8,596 nucleotides of DNA from Bacteroidales bacterium (GTDB lineage: Bacteria > Bacteroidota > Bacteroidia > Bacteroidales > UBA932): NCBI GenBank assembly GCA_024681565.1, contig JAILAO010000033.1, positions 1-8,596 on the forward strand, read 5' to 3'. Made by a program: the position numbers and the translations under genes. Positions 1 through 5,882 of this stretch are shown one piece after another. Within the stretch, counting starts at the first letter, position 1; each line of letters begins with the position of its first letter. The notes under the pieces are model-generated. The model did not search any database. It was given only the letters and a program-made list of their open reading frames with translations, and was not told where the DNA came from.

Positions 1-1
1 C

Positions 2-703
2 ACCTACCACAATCTCCCCTATGCCCGCTCGCGGGACGGCAAGCCCATGTTCAAGCGCAGCGTCGGCGACGACGGCAGCTACATGGAGAGCTACAAGCTC
101 TACCGCAAGCTCCTCGCCGAATCCCCCGACCGCTCGGTCACCATCGCCTCTATCGGCTTCGTGACCTCGCTCGCGCGCCTGCTGCAGTCCGGTCCGGACG
201 AATACTCCCCGCTCAGCGGCGTGGAGCTGGTCCGCACCAAGGTCAAGGAGATCTTCGCGATGGGCGGCGTGTTCGGCGACGCGGTGGAGCCCGACTACAA
301 CTTCAAGGCGGCCATCGATTTCTCCCTGAAGTTCTTCGAACTGCTGCCCAAGGAGGTGGACATCGTCTTCTCCCCCGGCGAGGTGGGCGACCCGCTGGAC
401 TACCGTCCCGAGACGGTCATCGCGGACATGGACTGGACCGACCTGCACCCGATCAAGTGGACCTATCAGTTCCTCAACTGCGACACCGGGCAGAAGATGT
501 GGGACCCGCAGGCGGTCATCAACGCCGTCGAGGGCGACACCCTCTATAAGCTCTCCCCGCGCGGCTGGGTGACCCTCACCCCCAACGGCGAAACCATCTT
601 CAAAGAGGACCCGGAAGGCAACGCCCGCTACCAGTATCCCGGAGACCCGGTCTGGTGCGACATGGTGCTCAAGTATATCAGATTAATGGCCATCCAGCAT
701 TAG
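2..703 (+). CDS. Nucleoside hydrolase-like protein, C-terminal part (5' end outside window)
   Basis: The reading frame is open from base 2, so the gene begins upstream of the window; an internal ATG at 47 is not the start. About 233 residues are visible. They align without break to the C-terminal half of the next gene, with about three quarters of residues identical, so this is a tandem paralogue. Family features that can be seen are the segment MGGVFGD, the EPDYNF segment followed by AAID (probable counterpart of the substrate-binding Glu/Asn region), and MWDPQAVINAVEG, which matches the late Asp motif of inosine-uridine nucleoside hydrolases. The N-terminal Asp cluster that binds Ca2+ and ribose would lie off the window. 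The family cleaves the N-glycosidic bond of ribonucleosides. Export is inferred only from the paralogue. The stop is six bases before the next ATG, which suggests co-transcription. The fold assignment is fairly sure; the substrate is unknown. Confidence 0.8.
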   Translation, partial: TYHNLPYARSRDGKPMFKRSVGDDGSYMESYKLYRKLLAESPDRSVTIASIGFVTSLARLLQSGPDEYSPLSGVELVRTKVKEIFAMGGVFGDAVEPDYNFKAAIDFSLKFFELLPKEVDIVFSPGEVGDPLDYRPETVIADMDWTDLHPIKWTYQFLNCDTGQKMWDPQAVINAVEGDTLYKLSPRGWVTLTPNGETIFKEDPEGNARYQYPGDPVWCDMVLKYIRLMAIQH

Positions 704-709
704 AAGAAT

Positions 710-2080
710 ATGAAACGTATCGTTCTCTTATTGGCGGCCCTGGCCCTGACCCTGCCGGGCTTCAGCCAGCAGCAGAAAAAGGTCGACGACAAGGACCTCG
801 CCACCACCCTGTGGATAATGCAGGATCTCTATCCCGAAGGATTCACCATCGACATCGACAAGATGGAGTTCCCCAAAGAGGGACTGATGGTCTCCTACGA
901 AGCCACGCAGGACCATTTCGACCGCTCGCAGCTCCCGGCCGTGATCAAGCATGCCCGTGCGCATGAGGGCATCGTCGGCGGCTGGCGCGACCCCGACACG
1001 GGGCTGTACTATTTCGACAGCACGCGCGATTTCCCGGAGGACAGCCTCGCCGCGGCGCTGGCCTTCGCCCGTGAGAACGGGCAGCATTCCGTCTTTGACG
1101 TGAAGCGCGGCATCAATGTCAAGTCCAACTACGAACAGCAGGACATCCGCATCATCTACGACTGCGACATGGGCTCCTCCACCGACGACCTCTTCGCCCT
1201 GATGATGCTCTACCGCTACATGGACATGAAGCGCTGCACCCTGCTCGGGGTCATCGTGGACCGCATGGACCGCGCCAATGCTGATGCCGTGGATGTGCTG
1301 AACAACTATTACGGCTATCCCGACATCCCCATCGGCCTGGAGCAGGACGGCGTGAAGGATCCGCGCATATTCATCCCCTACCACAATATGGCGTACGCAC
1401 GTTCCGTCGAGGGGAAACCGCTGTTCAAGCGCAGCGTCGGGGACGACGGCGAGTACCTGGACGGCTACAAGCTGTACCGCAAGCTCCTCGCCCGGCAGCC
1501 CGACAAGTCCGTAACCATCGCCTCCGTCGGTTTCGTGACCTGCCTGTCGCGCCTGCTGCAGTCCGGTCCGGACGAGTACTCCCCGCTCACCGGCGTGCAG
1601 CTCGTGCAGAAAAAGGTCAAGAACATCTACATGATGGGCGGTGTGTTCGGCGATTCGTTCGAGCACGACTACAACTTCACGGCGGCCATCGACTACTCGC
1701 TGAAGTTCTTCGAACTCCTGCCCAAGGACATCGATATCGTCTTCTCCCCCGGCGAGGTCGGCGATCCGCTCTACTACAGCGCCGCGGACATCATCTCCGA
1801 CATGGACTGGACCGATTCGCATCCGATCAAGTGGATCTACGAGTTCCTCGTGGAGGACAAGTTCCAGAAGATGTGGGACCCGCTCGCCGTCATCAATGCG
1901 GTCGAGGGTGACGACATCTTCTACGAGCTCTCCCCGCGCGGCTGGGTGACCCTCACGCCGACCGGCGAAACGGATTTCGAGGAGGACCCGCAGGGCAATG
2001 CCCGCTACCAGATCCCCGGAGATGAGGGCTGGTCGGACTTCGTCCTGAAATACATCCGTCTCCTGTCCATCCAACATTAG
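710..2080 (+). CDS. Exported nucleoside hydrolase-like protein with extra N-terminal module
   Basis: 456 residues. Residues 1-20 form a signal peptide (KR, a long Leu/Ala core, then PGFSQ), so the protein is probably periplasmic or exported. Residues about 45-137 form a separate module containing GLMVSYEAT, GGWRDPDTGLYYFDS and an alpha-helical AAALAFARENGQHSVFD stretch. The nucleoside-hydrolase part starts near residue 146: DCDMGSSTDD at 151-160 corresponds to the Asp cluster (DxDxGxDD) that binds Ca2+ and ribose, MMGGVFGD lies near 308-315, EHDYNF at 318-323, and MWDPLAVINAVEG at 388-400. The classical His before the last Asp is Trp here (W389-D390), a variant I recall from Bacteroidota homologues. 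The predicted reaction is hydrolysis of an N-riboside to base and ribose; the true substrate is not determined. Plain nucleoside hydrolases are usually a little over 300 residues, so the N-terminal module accounts for the extra length. It lies between a paralogue and a GH43 gene with tiny gaps, so it is probably in one operon. Confidence 0.85.
   Translation: MKRIVLLLAALALTLPGFSQQQKKVDDKDLATTLWIMQDLYPEGFTIDIDKMEFPKEGLMVSYEATQDHFDRSQLPAVIKHARAHEGIVGGWRDPDTGLYYFDSTRDFPEDSLAAALAFARENGQHSVFDVKRGINVKSNYEQQDIRIIYDCDMGSSTDDLFALMMLYRYMDMKRCTLLGVIVDRMDRANADAVDVLNNYYGYPDIPIGLEQDGVKDPRIFIPYHNMAYARSVEGKPLFKRSVGDDGEYLDGYKLYRKLLARQPDKSVTIASVGFVTCLSRLLQSGPDEYSPLTGVQLVQKKVKNIYMMGGVFGDSFEHDYNFTAAIDYSLKFFELLPKDIDIVFSPGEVGDPLYYSAADIISDMDWTDSHPIKWIYEFLVEDKFQKMWDPLAVINAVEGDDIFYELSPRGWVTLTPTGETDFEEDPQGNARYQIPGDEGWSDFVLKYIRLLSIQH
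1376..2080 (+). repeat. Tandem gene duplication, second unit (partner 2-703)
   Basis: Bases 1376-2080 encode the same protein segment as bases 2-703, starting at the shared YHN and ending at the shared IQH just before each stop. The two translated stretches differ at roughly 55 of 218 compared positions plus one single-codon indel. Many stretches are also the same at DNA level, for example around the CTGCTGCAGTCCGGTCCGGA block. The repeat unit is probably the whole gene, but the 5' part of the first copy cannot be seen. Confidence 0.85.
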
Positions 2081-2094
2081 CATTCCTCCCACAT

Positions 2095-3435
2095 ATGAAA
2101 AAAGCGTTTCTCCTGTCCCTGCTGTCCTGCGCCCTGTTGTCCGGCGCCTGTGCGCCCAAGGCGGCGCCCGTCAAGACCTGCATCTTCCCGGGTGACTACC
2201 CGGACCCGACCATCCTGCGCGACGGGAAGGATTTCTACATGACGCATTCGGCGTTCACCTACTTCCCGGCCCTGCTGATCTGGCATTCGACCGACCTGAT
2301 CCACTGGGAGCCCGTGGTGCGTGCCGTGGAGGAGGGAGACTATTCGATCTTCGCGCCCGAACTGTGCAAGGTGGACGGGAAGTTCTATCTCTATTACCCG
2401 ACGAGCCGGGGCGAGAACTATGTGGTCACGGCCGAGCGCATCGAGGGCCCCTGGAGCGAGCCCGTCAAACTGGATGTGGGCGGCATCGATCCAGGACATG
2501 TCGTCGCGGAGGACGGCAGCCGCTACCTGTATACCAACAACGGCTTCGTCACGCCCCTGACGCCCGACGGCCTGGCCGCCGCCGGCAAGCCGCAGAAGGT
2601 CTATGACGGCTGGGTGTTCCCCGCCGACTGGGAGACCGAGGGAATGTGGCTCGAGTCGCCCAAGCTCCTGCGCCGCGGCGACTGGTTCTACCTCGTCAGC
2701 GCGGAGGGCGGCACCGCCGGGCCGGCCACGAGCCACATGGTCGTCGTGGCCCGCAGCAAGTCCGCGCTCGGCCCCTGGGAGAACAGCCCCCACAATCCGC
2801 TGGTCCACACCTATTCGGCCGACGAGGCCTGGTGGTCCAAGGGCCACGGCACCCTCATCGACGATGCCGACGGCAACTGGTACATCGTCTATCACGCCTA
2901 CCGCAACGGCTACCATACCCTGGGACGCAGCACGATTATCGAGAGCGTCGGATGGACGAAGGACGGCTGGCCCGTGCTGACGGAACCGGACGGCGCCCGC
3001 TGGGAGCAGGGCGGCCTGCAGGGCGACTACGGGTACCTGCGTGATTTCTCCAATCCGCTCCTCTGGGCGAAATGGCAACCCGGCCATCCGGACGGCACGC
3101 TCTGGACGACGACGGCACCGGACGCCTCTTACGAAATCACGGCGGAATTCTCCGTCCCGGAAGGCGGCAAGGCAGGCCTGTACCTTTTCTACAACGACGA
3201 AGCCAAGGTCGGCTATGCCGGAGACGGAGACGGCCTGTGCCTGCGCATCCGCAATGAGCAGAACAGCGTAAGTATCTGGAAGAAAGAAGGAGAAGGCGAA
3301 TGGACCCTCCTGCAGGAGGGCGTGGATGTGTCCGGCTTCCACCACAACAACTACCAGGGATTTTTCGCCCTGCGTCCGGCCTACCTGGTGGGCGGAGGCG
3401 CACGTTTGCTCGGTTTCAATTATGAAGCGCTTTAG
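2095..3435 (+). CDS. Glycoside hydrolase family 43 protein, probable lipoprotein
   Basis: 446 residues. The N-terminus (MKK, hydrophobic core, then LLSC at 9-12 and SGAC at 16-19) looks like a lipoprotein signal, though which Cys is lipidated is unclear. The five-bladed beta-propeller of GH43 covers about 28-300. YPDPTILRDG gives the probable catalytic base D37, GGIDPGH gives the probable pKa-modulating D132, and MWLESPKLL gives the probable acid E187. KGHGTLI (H251) and the start motif IWHSTDLIHWEPV are also typical. Residues about 310-446 form a second, beta-rich region ending in VGGGARLLGFNYEAL, like the concanavalin-type C-terminal domain of many GH43 enzymes. GH43 members are inverting beta-xylosidases, alpha-L-arabinofuranosidases or arabinanases; which one cannot be told here. 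The gene starts 14 bases after the nucleoside hydrolase, so it is probably the third gene of one operon. No SusC/SusD pair is in view. Confidence 0.9.
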   Translation: MKKAFLLSLLSCALLSGACAPKAAPVKTCIFPGDYPDPTILRDGKDFYMTHSAFTYFPALLIWHSTDLIHWEPVVRAVEEGDYSIFAPELCKVDGKFYLYYPTSRGENYVVTAERIEGPWSEPVKLDVGGIDPGHVVAEDGSRYLYTNNGFVTPLTPDGLAAAGKPQKVYDGWVFPADWETEGMWLESPKLLRRGDWFYLVSAEGGTAGPATSHMVVVARSKSALGPWENSPHNPLVHTYSADEAWWSKGHGTLIDDADGNWYIVYHAYRNGYHTLGRSTIIESVGWTKDGWPVLTEPDGARWEQGGLQGDYGYLRDFSNPLLWAKWQPGHPDGTLWTTTAPDASYEITAEFSVPEGGKAGLYLFYNDEAKVGYAGDGDGLCLRIRNEQNSVSIWKKEGEGEWTLLQEGVDVSGFHHNNYQGFFALRPAYLVGGGARLLGFNYEAL

Positions 3436-3482
3436 GGTTCTTGTTAAATTTTAAACTGAAATCAAAAAAAAGTGCCATAGAA

Positions 3483-3514
3483 TTAGGTAGAATGCGGTTT
3501 TTTGATTAAATTTG
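3483..3514 (+). promoter_or_regulatory. Predicted Bacteroidota-type promoter of the HU gene
   Basis: TAAATTTG at 3507-3514 matches the Bacteroidota -7 element TAnnTTTG at every defined base. TTAG at 3483-3486 is one base off the -33 element TTTG at a spacing of 20. The leader to the ATG would be roughly 35 bases and AU-rich, without a Shine-Dalgarno. No GC-rich terminator is visible between the GH43 stop (3435) and this promoter. Confidence 0.6.
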
Positions 3515-3558
3515 TCTCTCAGAAACAATAAATTCTTCATACAATAAACCACAGAATC

Positions 3559-3837
3559 ATGACAAAGGAAGAGATTGTTAAAGAAGTTGCGGAGGCAACA
3601 GGCGTTGAAAGAAAGGAAGTTGCGGCCATCGTCGAGAGCTTCATGGAGTCAGTTAAAGGATCTGTTACGGCGGGAGAATCCGTGTTTCTGAGGGGTTTCG
3701 GTACCTTTTCCTTGAAACACCGCGCAGCCAAGCCTGCACGCAACATCACCGCTAAAACGACCATTCTCGTGCCTGAGAAGGAGGTTCCCCACTTCAAACC
3801 TTGTGACAAATTCAAGGCTGCGGTGAACAAAAAATAG
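3559..3837 (+). CDS. HU-family DNA-binding protein
   Basis: 92 residues, the usual length for HU/IHF subunits. The helical dimerisation part is at 1-45 (MTKEEIVKEVAEATG then a second amphipathic helix). The signature GFGTF at 46-50 is followed by the beta-arm and a basic C-terminal helix (FKPCDKFKAAVNKK). The protein should bind DNA as a dimer and bend it, acting in nucleoid organisation. At arm position 63, where classical HU and IHF carry the intercalating Pro of RNP, this protein has Ile (R61-N62-I63). To my knowledge RNI occurs in a group of Bacteroidota HU proteins, so this is a lineage variant rather than damage. The gene is monocistronic in appearance, with its own promoter, and lies directly before another nucleoid-type gene. 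Confidence 0.93.
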   Translation: MTKEEIVKEVAEATGVERKEVAAIVESFMESVKGSVTAGESVFLRGFGTFSLKHRAAKPARNITAKTTILVPEKEVPHFKPCDKFKAAVNKK

Positions 3838-3889
3838 CTGATTTTTGCCAATTTTTTCACTTTCTTTTGGCGTTTTGACACAAAATCAG
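3838..3889 (+). repeat. Nested inverted repeat downstream of HU gene
   Basis: CTGATTTT (3838-3845) is exactly complementary to AAAATCAG (3882-3889). Inside it GCCAA (3847-3851) pairs with TTGGC (3867-3871). The right outer arm touches the -7 element of the next promoter. It may act as a weak 3' structure for the HU transcript or be an operator-like site; with AT-rich arms, chance is also possible. Confidence 0.3.
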
Positions 3890-3897
3890 TAAATTAG
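3866..3897 (+). promoter_or_regulatory. Predicted Bacteroidota-type promoter of the Hc1-like gene
   Basis: TTTG at 3866-3869 and TAAATTAG at 3890-3897 are separated by 20 bases; the -7 element differs from TAnnTTTG at one base. Transcription would begin near 3903-3905, leaving a leader of about 35 bases before the ATG at 3939. This suggests the Hc1-like gene is expressed independently of HU. Confidence 0.55.
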
Positions 3898-3938
3898 CAA
3901 CCGCAAAGAAATTCATTAACATCTAAAATCTAGACAGT

Positions 3939-4094
3939 ATGGAAGAGATCATCGCCAAGATCAAAGAGCAGCTCGATGCTATCAAGGCTGACATCGACAA
4001 AGTCGGCAACAAAGCAGCCCAGGCACGTGTCCGCAAGGCCACCCTCGCCCTCGAGAAGCTCGGCAAGGAATACCGCAAAGTCAGCGTGAAGTAA
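3939..4094 (+). CDS. Small Hc1 (histone H1-like) family protein
   Basis: 51 residues: MEEIIAKIKEQLDAIKAD, then VGNKAAQARVRKATLALEK, and a basic end EYRKVSVK. Ten Lys and three Arg make it strongly basic, and heptad-like spacing suggests two amphipathic helices. The central GNKAAxARxRKxxLxLEK pattern and the EYRKxS ending match the short Bacteroidota proteins annotated as histone H1 / Hc1 family, which resemble the chlamydial Hc1 N-terminal region. The likely role is DNA binding or nucleoid compaction; for these short forms that role is inferred from composition and family name. A promoter lies just upstream and a strong terminator 22 bases after the stop, so it is a compact single-gene unit. 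The preceding gene encodes HU, which supports a nucleoid role. The family call is fairly confident; the molecular function is less so. Confidence 0.8.
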   Translation: MEEIIAKIKEQLDAIKADIDKVGNKAAQARVRKATLALEKLGKEYRKVSVK

Positions 4095-4116
4095 TTCACC
4101 CGCGGTTCCCAAGCTA

Positions 4117-4156
4117 CAGCCGCAGTCCCTGATCCGGGGCTGCGGTTGCTTTTTTT
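4117..4156 (+). terminator. Strong intrinsic terminator after the Hc1-like gene
   Basis: A 13-pair stem (4117-4129 with 4136-4148, two G-T pairs) with a six-base loop TGATCC is followed by seven T at 4150-4156. It ends the + strand Hc1-like transcript just before the stop codon of the convergent ybaK gene. There is no A-run on the left flank, so it is not an obvious terminator for ybaK. Confidence 0.88.
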
Positions 4157-4157
4157 A

Positions 4158-4622
4158 TCAGACCGGGTAGATCTCCGCGCCGGTGTAGTCGATGAGGTCC
4201 TGCGGGGCGATCTTGAACTGGAGTCCGCGCTGGCCGGCGCTGATATATATATAATCATAAAGGAGGGCGGATTCGTGGATGTAGGTCGGGAAGGGACGTT
4301 TCATCCCGACCGGGGAGCAGCCGCCGCGGATGTAGCCCGTCGTCGGGAGCAATTCCCGGAGGTGAAGCATCTCGCAGCTTTTGTTGCCGGAGATGCGGGC
4401 GGCGACCTTGAGATCCACCTCGAAATCGCCCGGAATCACGCAGACGAAACAGCCGGTCCGGTCGCCCCGGAGCACCAGGGTCTTGAACACCTGGTCGATG
4501 TCCTCCCCCAGTTCCGCGGCGACATGCTGCGCGGAAAGATCCTCTTCCGTGTAGGCGTAAGGTATTAATTCATAATGTATTCCTGCTGCATCCAGCAGGC
4601 GGGCTGCATTGGTCTTTATCAT
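4158..4622 (-). CDS. ybaK: YbaK/EbsC-family Cys-tRNA(Pro) deacylase
   Basis: 154 residues, normal for stand-alone YbaK. The family acts in the cytoplasm as a trans-editing factor that hydrolyses misacylated tRNA, classically Cys-tRNA(Pro) made by prolyl-tRNA synthetase. Motifs seen are QVFKTLVLRGD with the conserved Lys at 47 (counterpart of the essential Lys in characterised YbaK), a VIPGDFEVDLKVAA segment matching the AVTPVAGQLDLKKVA region of the E. coli protein, TGYIRGGCSPVGMK at 95-108 (the conserved GGxSPxG loop), and a late YIYISAGQRGLQFKIAP segment matching VSGGKRGLD. The start MIKTNAARLLD is the expected family N-terminus. The gene is alone on the minus strand, convergent with the Hc1-like gene and divergent from the threonine aldolase gene. 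No clear promoter was found upstream. The exact tRNA specificity, YbaK versus ProX or another subgroup, cannot be proved from sequence alone. Confidence 0.9.
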   Translation of the reverse strand: MIKTNAARLLDAAGIHYELIPYAYTEEDLSAQHVAAELGEDIDQVFKTLVLRGDRTGCFVCVIPGDFEVDLKVAARISGNKSCEMLHLRELLPTTGYIRGGCSPVGMKRPFPTYIHESALLYDYIYISAGQRGLQFKIAPQDLIDYTGAEIYPV

Positions 4623-4673
4623 TTTGGCACGGTGCTTGCAATATGTAGTGTCGAATAGATTTTCATTGGTTAA

Positions 4674-4681
4674 TAATTTTG
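4674..4681 (+). promoter_or_regulatory. Possible -7 element ahead of the orphan hairpin
   Basis: TAATTTTG fits TAnnTTTG at all defined bases and lies 12 bases before the hairpin at 4694. No TTTG stands at the expected -33 position (GTCG at a spacing of 20), so this is weak. If real, transcription from here would run straight into the hairpin. Confidence 0.3.
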
Positions 4682-4693
4682 GTTAGAATTGAG

Positions 4694-4724
4694 AAAAGCT
4701 GCGATGTGAATCGCGGCTTTTTTT
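4694..4724 (+). terminator. Orphan terminator-like hairpin in the divergent gap
   Basis: A 12-pair stem (4694-4705 with 4710-4721, one G-T pair) has the tetraloop GTGA and a run of seven T at 4718-4724, in full intrinsic-terminator form on the + strand. No + strand gene ends upstream of it: the left neighbour ybaK points away and the Hc1-like gene already has its own terminator. It may stop antisense or spurious transcription, end a very short RNA, or attenuate a long leader of the threonine aldolase gene. Confidence 0.75.
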
Positions 4725-4788
4725 GTGGTGTCGCGCACTTGTGACAAAAATAATCAATCCCGGGGGCAAATCAATGGTTTTTTTTTCT

Positions 4789-4796
4789 TACCTTGC
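4789..4796 (+). promoter_or_regulatory. Possible -7 element for the threonine aldolase gene
   Basis: A T-run (nine T) and CT are followed by TACCTTGC at 4789-4796, close to the T-rich plus TAccTTTGC style common in front of Bacteroidota genes. A start site near 4802-4804 would leave a leader of only about 20 bases to the ATG at 4822. No TTTG was found at the -33 position. Confidence 0.4.
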
Positions 4797-4821
4797 ATGT
4801 CATTAACGTTTAGTTGGTAGT

Positions 4822-5859
4822 ATGATCCATTTCGAAAGCGATTATCTGGAGGGCTGCTGTCCGCAGATCCTCAAGGCTCTTCAGGAGTCCAACCTGGAGC
4901 AGACCCTGGGCTATGGGGAAGACCCGCACTGTGCCAGGGCGGCGGACATGATCCGCTATGTTTTCGACTGCCCGGACGCCGAGGTGCATTTCCTCGTCGG
5001 CGGGACCCAGACCAACGCCACCGTCATCGCCTCGCAGCTCCGCCCGCACCAGGGCGTGCTCTGCGCGGAGACCGGCCATATCCACGTCCATGAGACCGGC
5101 GCCGTGGAGAGCTGCGGGCACAAGGTGCTCGCCCTCCCCGCCCCCGACGGCAAGATCACGGCCGCGCAGGTCCGCCGGGCGCTGGAGGCCCACCAGAGCG
5201 ATTTCAGCCGGGAGCACATGGTGCAGCCCGGCATGGTCTATATCTCTTTCCCGACGGAGCTCGGGACGATCTACAGCCGCGCTGAACTGGAGGCGCTGCA
5301 CGCCGTTTGCGAGGAGTGGGAGATCCCCCTGTTCGTGGACGGGGCGCGCCTGGGCTACGGCCTCGAGGCCTCCGGCTGCGACCTCCTGCCCAAGGACCTG
5401 TCCCGCCTGGCCGACATCTTCTATGTCGGCGGGACCAAGCAGGGAGCGCTTTTCGGCGAAGCCGTCGTCTTCACCAAGCCGGCGCTCGCCGAGGATTTCC
5501 GCTACATGATCAAGCAGCACGGCGGCATGCTGGCCAAGGGCCGGCTGCTGGGCATCCAATATGAGGTGCTGATGAACGAGGGGCTCTATTTCCAGCTGGC
5601 GCGCCGCGCCGACCGCCTGGCGGACCGGATCCGTGCCGCCTTCCGCGGCAAGGGCATCGGCTTCCTGGTGGAGAACACCACGAACCAGGTCTTCCCCATC
5701 CTCACCAACGACGCCGTCGAGCGTCTGAGCGCCGAGTACGGCGTCGAGCGATGGCAGGCCGTGGACGGGACGCACACGGCCGTGCGCTTCTGCACGAGCT
5801 GGGCCACCGCCGAGAGCGCCGTTGCGGGACTGGAAGCCTATGTTGAGAAGAATTTTTAA
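4822..5859 (+). CDS. ltaE: Low-specificity L-threonine aldolase-type PLP enzyme
   Basis: 345 residues, the usual size of fold-type I threonine aldolases (beta-eliminating lyase family). The enzyme would split L-threonine or allo-threonine to glycine and acetaldehyde in the cytoplasm. Visible motifs are FLVGGTQTNATVIA near 57-70 (PLP phosphate region), ETGHIHVHETGA at 83-94 with the His that stacks on the cofactor, FVDGARLGYGL at 171-181 with the Asp that contacts the pyridine nitrogen (D173), and VGGTKQGALFGE at 202-213 with K206 as the Schiff-base lysine. The C-terminal small domain includes VRFCTSWATAE. The ATG at 4822 gives the expected MIHFESDYLEG start. It lies 23 bases ahead of a second PLP enzyme gene, so the two probably share a transcript. 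A related role on beta-hydroxy amino acids other than threonine is possible, because this family is promiscuous. Confidence 0.87.
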   Translation: MIHFESDYLEGCCPQILKALQESNLEQTLGYGEDPHCARAADMIRYVFDCPDAEVHFLVGGTQTNATVIASQLRPHQGVLCAETGHIHVHETGAVESCGHKVLALPAPDGKITAAQVRRALEAHQSDFSREHMVQPGMVYISFPTELGTIYSRAELEALHAVCEEWEIPLFVDGARLGYGLEASGCDLLPKDLSRLADIFYVGGTKQGALFGEAVVFTKPALAEDFRYMIKQHGGMLAKGRLLGIQYEVLMNEGLYFQLARRADRLADRIRAAFRGKGIGFLVENTTNQVFPILTNDAVERLSAEYGVERWQAVDGTHTAVRFCTSWATAESAVAGLEAYVEKNF

Positions 5860-5882
5860 AACCCATTATTAATCAAAACGTT

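Noticed and set aside
728..2092. Long open frame on the minus strand (454 codons) opposite the nucleoside hydrolase gene
   Set aside because: The protein is rich in Val, Asp, His and Gly without domains, as expected for the antisense of a GC-rich gene with strong third-base bias. The + strand frame has a signal peptide and family motifs.
2077..3345. Long minus-strand open frame (422 codons) opposite the GH43 gene
   Set aside because: It has no recognisable motif and mirrors the codon bias of the GH43 frame, which has all three catalytic residues and continues past it.
3436..3480. Possible terminator after the GH43 gene (GTTAAATTTTAAAC segment near 3442-3455)
   Set aside because: The arms are short, AT-only and have a mismatch, and the following A-run is the wrong base for an intrinsic terminator on this strand.
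4146..4568. Plus-strand open frame opposite ybaK
   Set aside because: It would begin inside the terminator stem and has no family match that I recognise, whereas the minus frame is a full-length YbaK.
4641..4711. Minimal start-stop frames (ATGTAG near 4643, ATGTGA near 4704) as leader peptides before the orphan hairpin
   Set aside because: A start followed at once by a stop is expected by chance at this length, and there is no ribosome-binding signal.
4810..5775. Minus-strand open frame (321 codons) opposite the threonine aldolase gene
   Set aside because: It shows low-complexity antisense composition and no family features, and the + strand frame is clearly a PLP enzyme.
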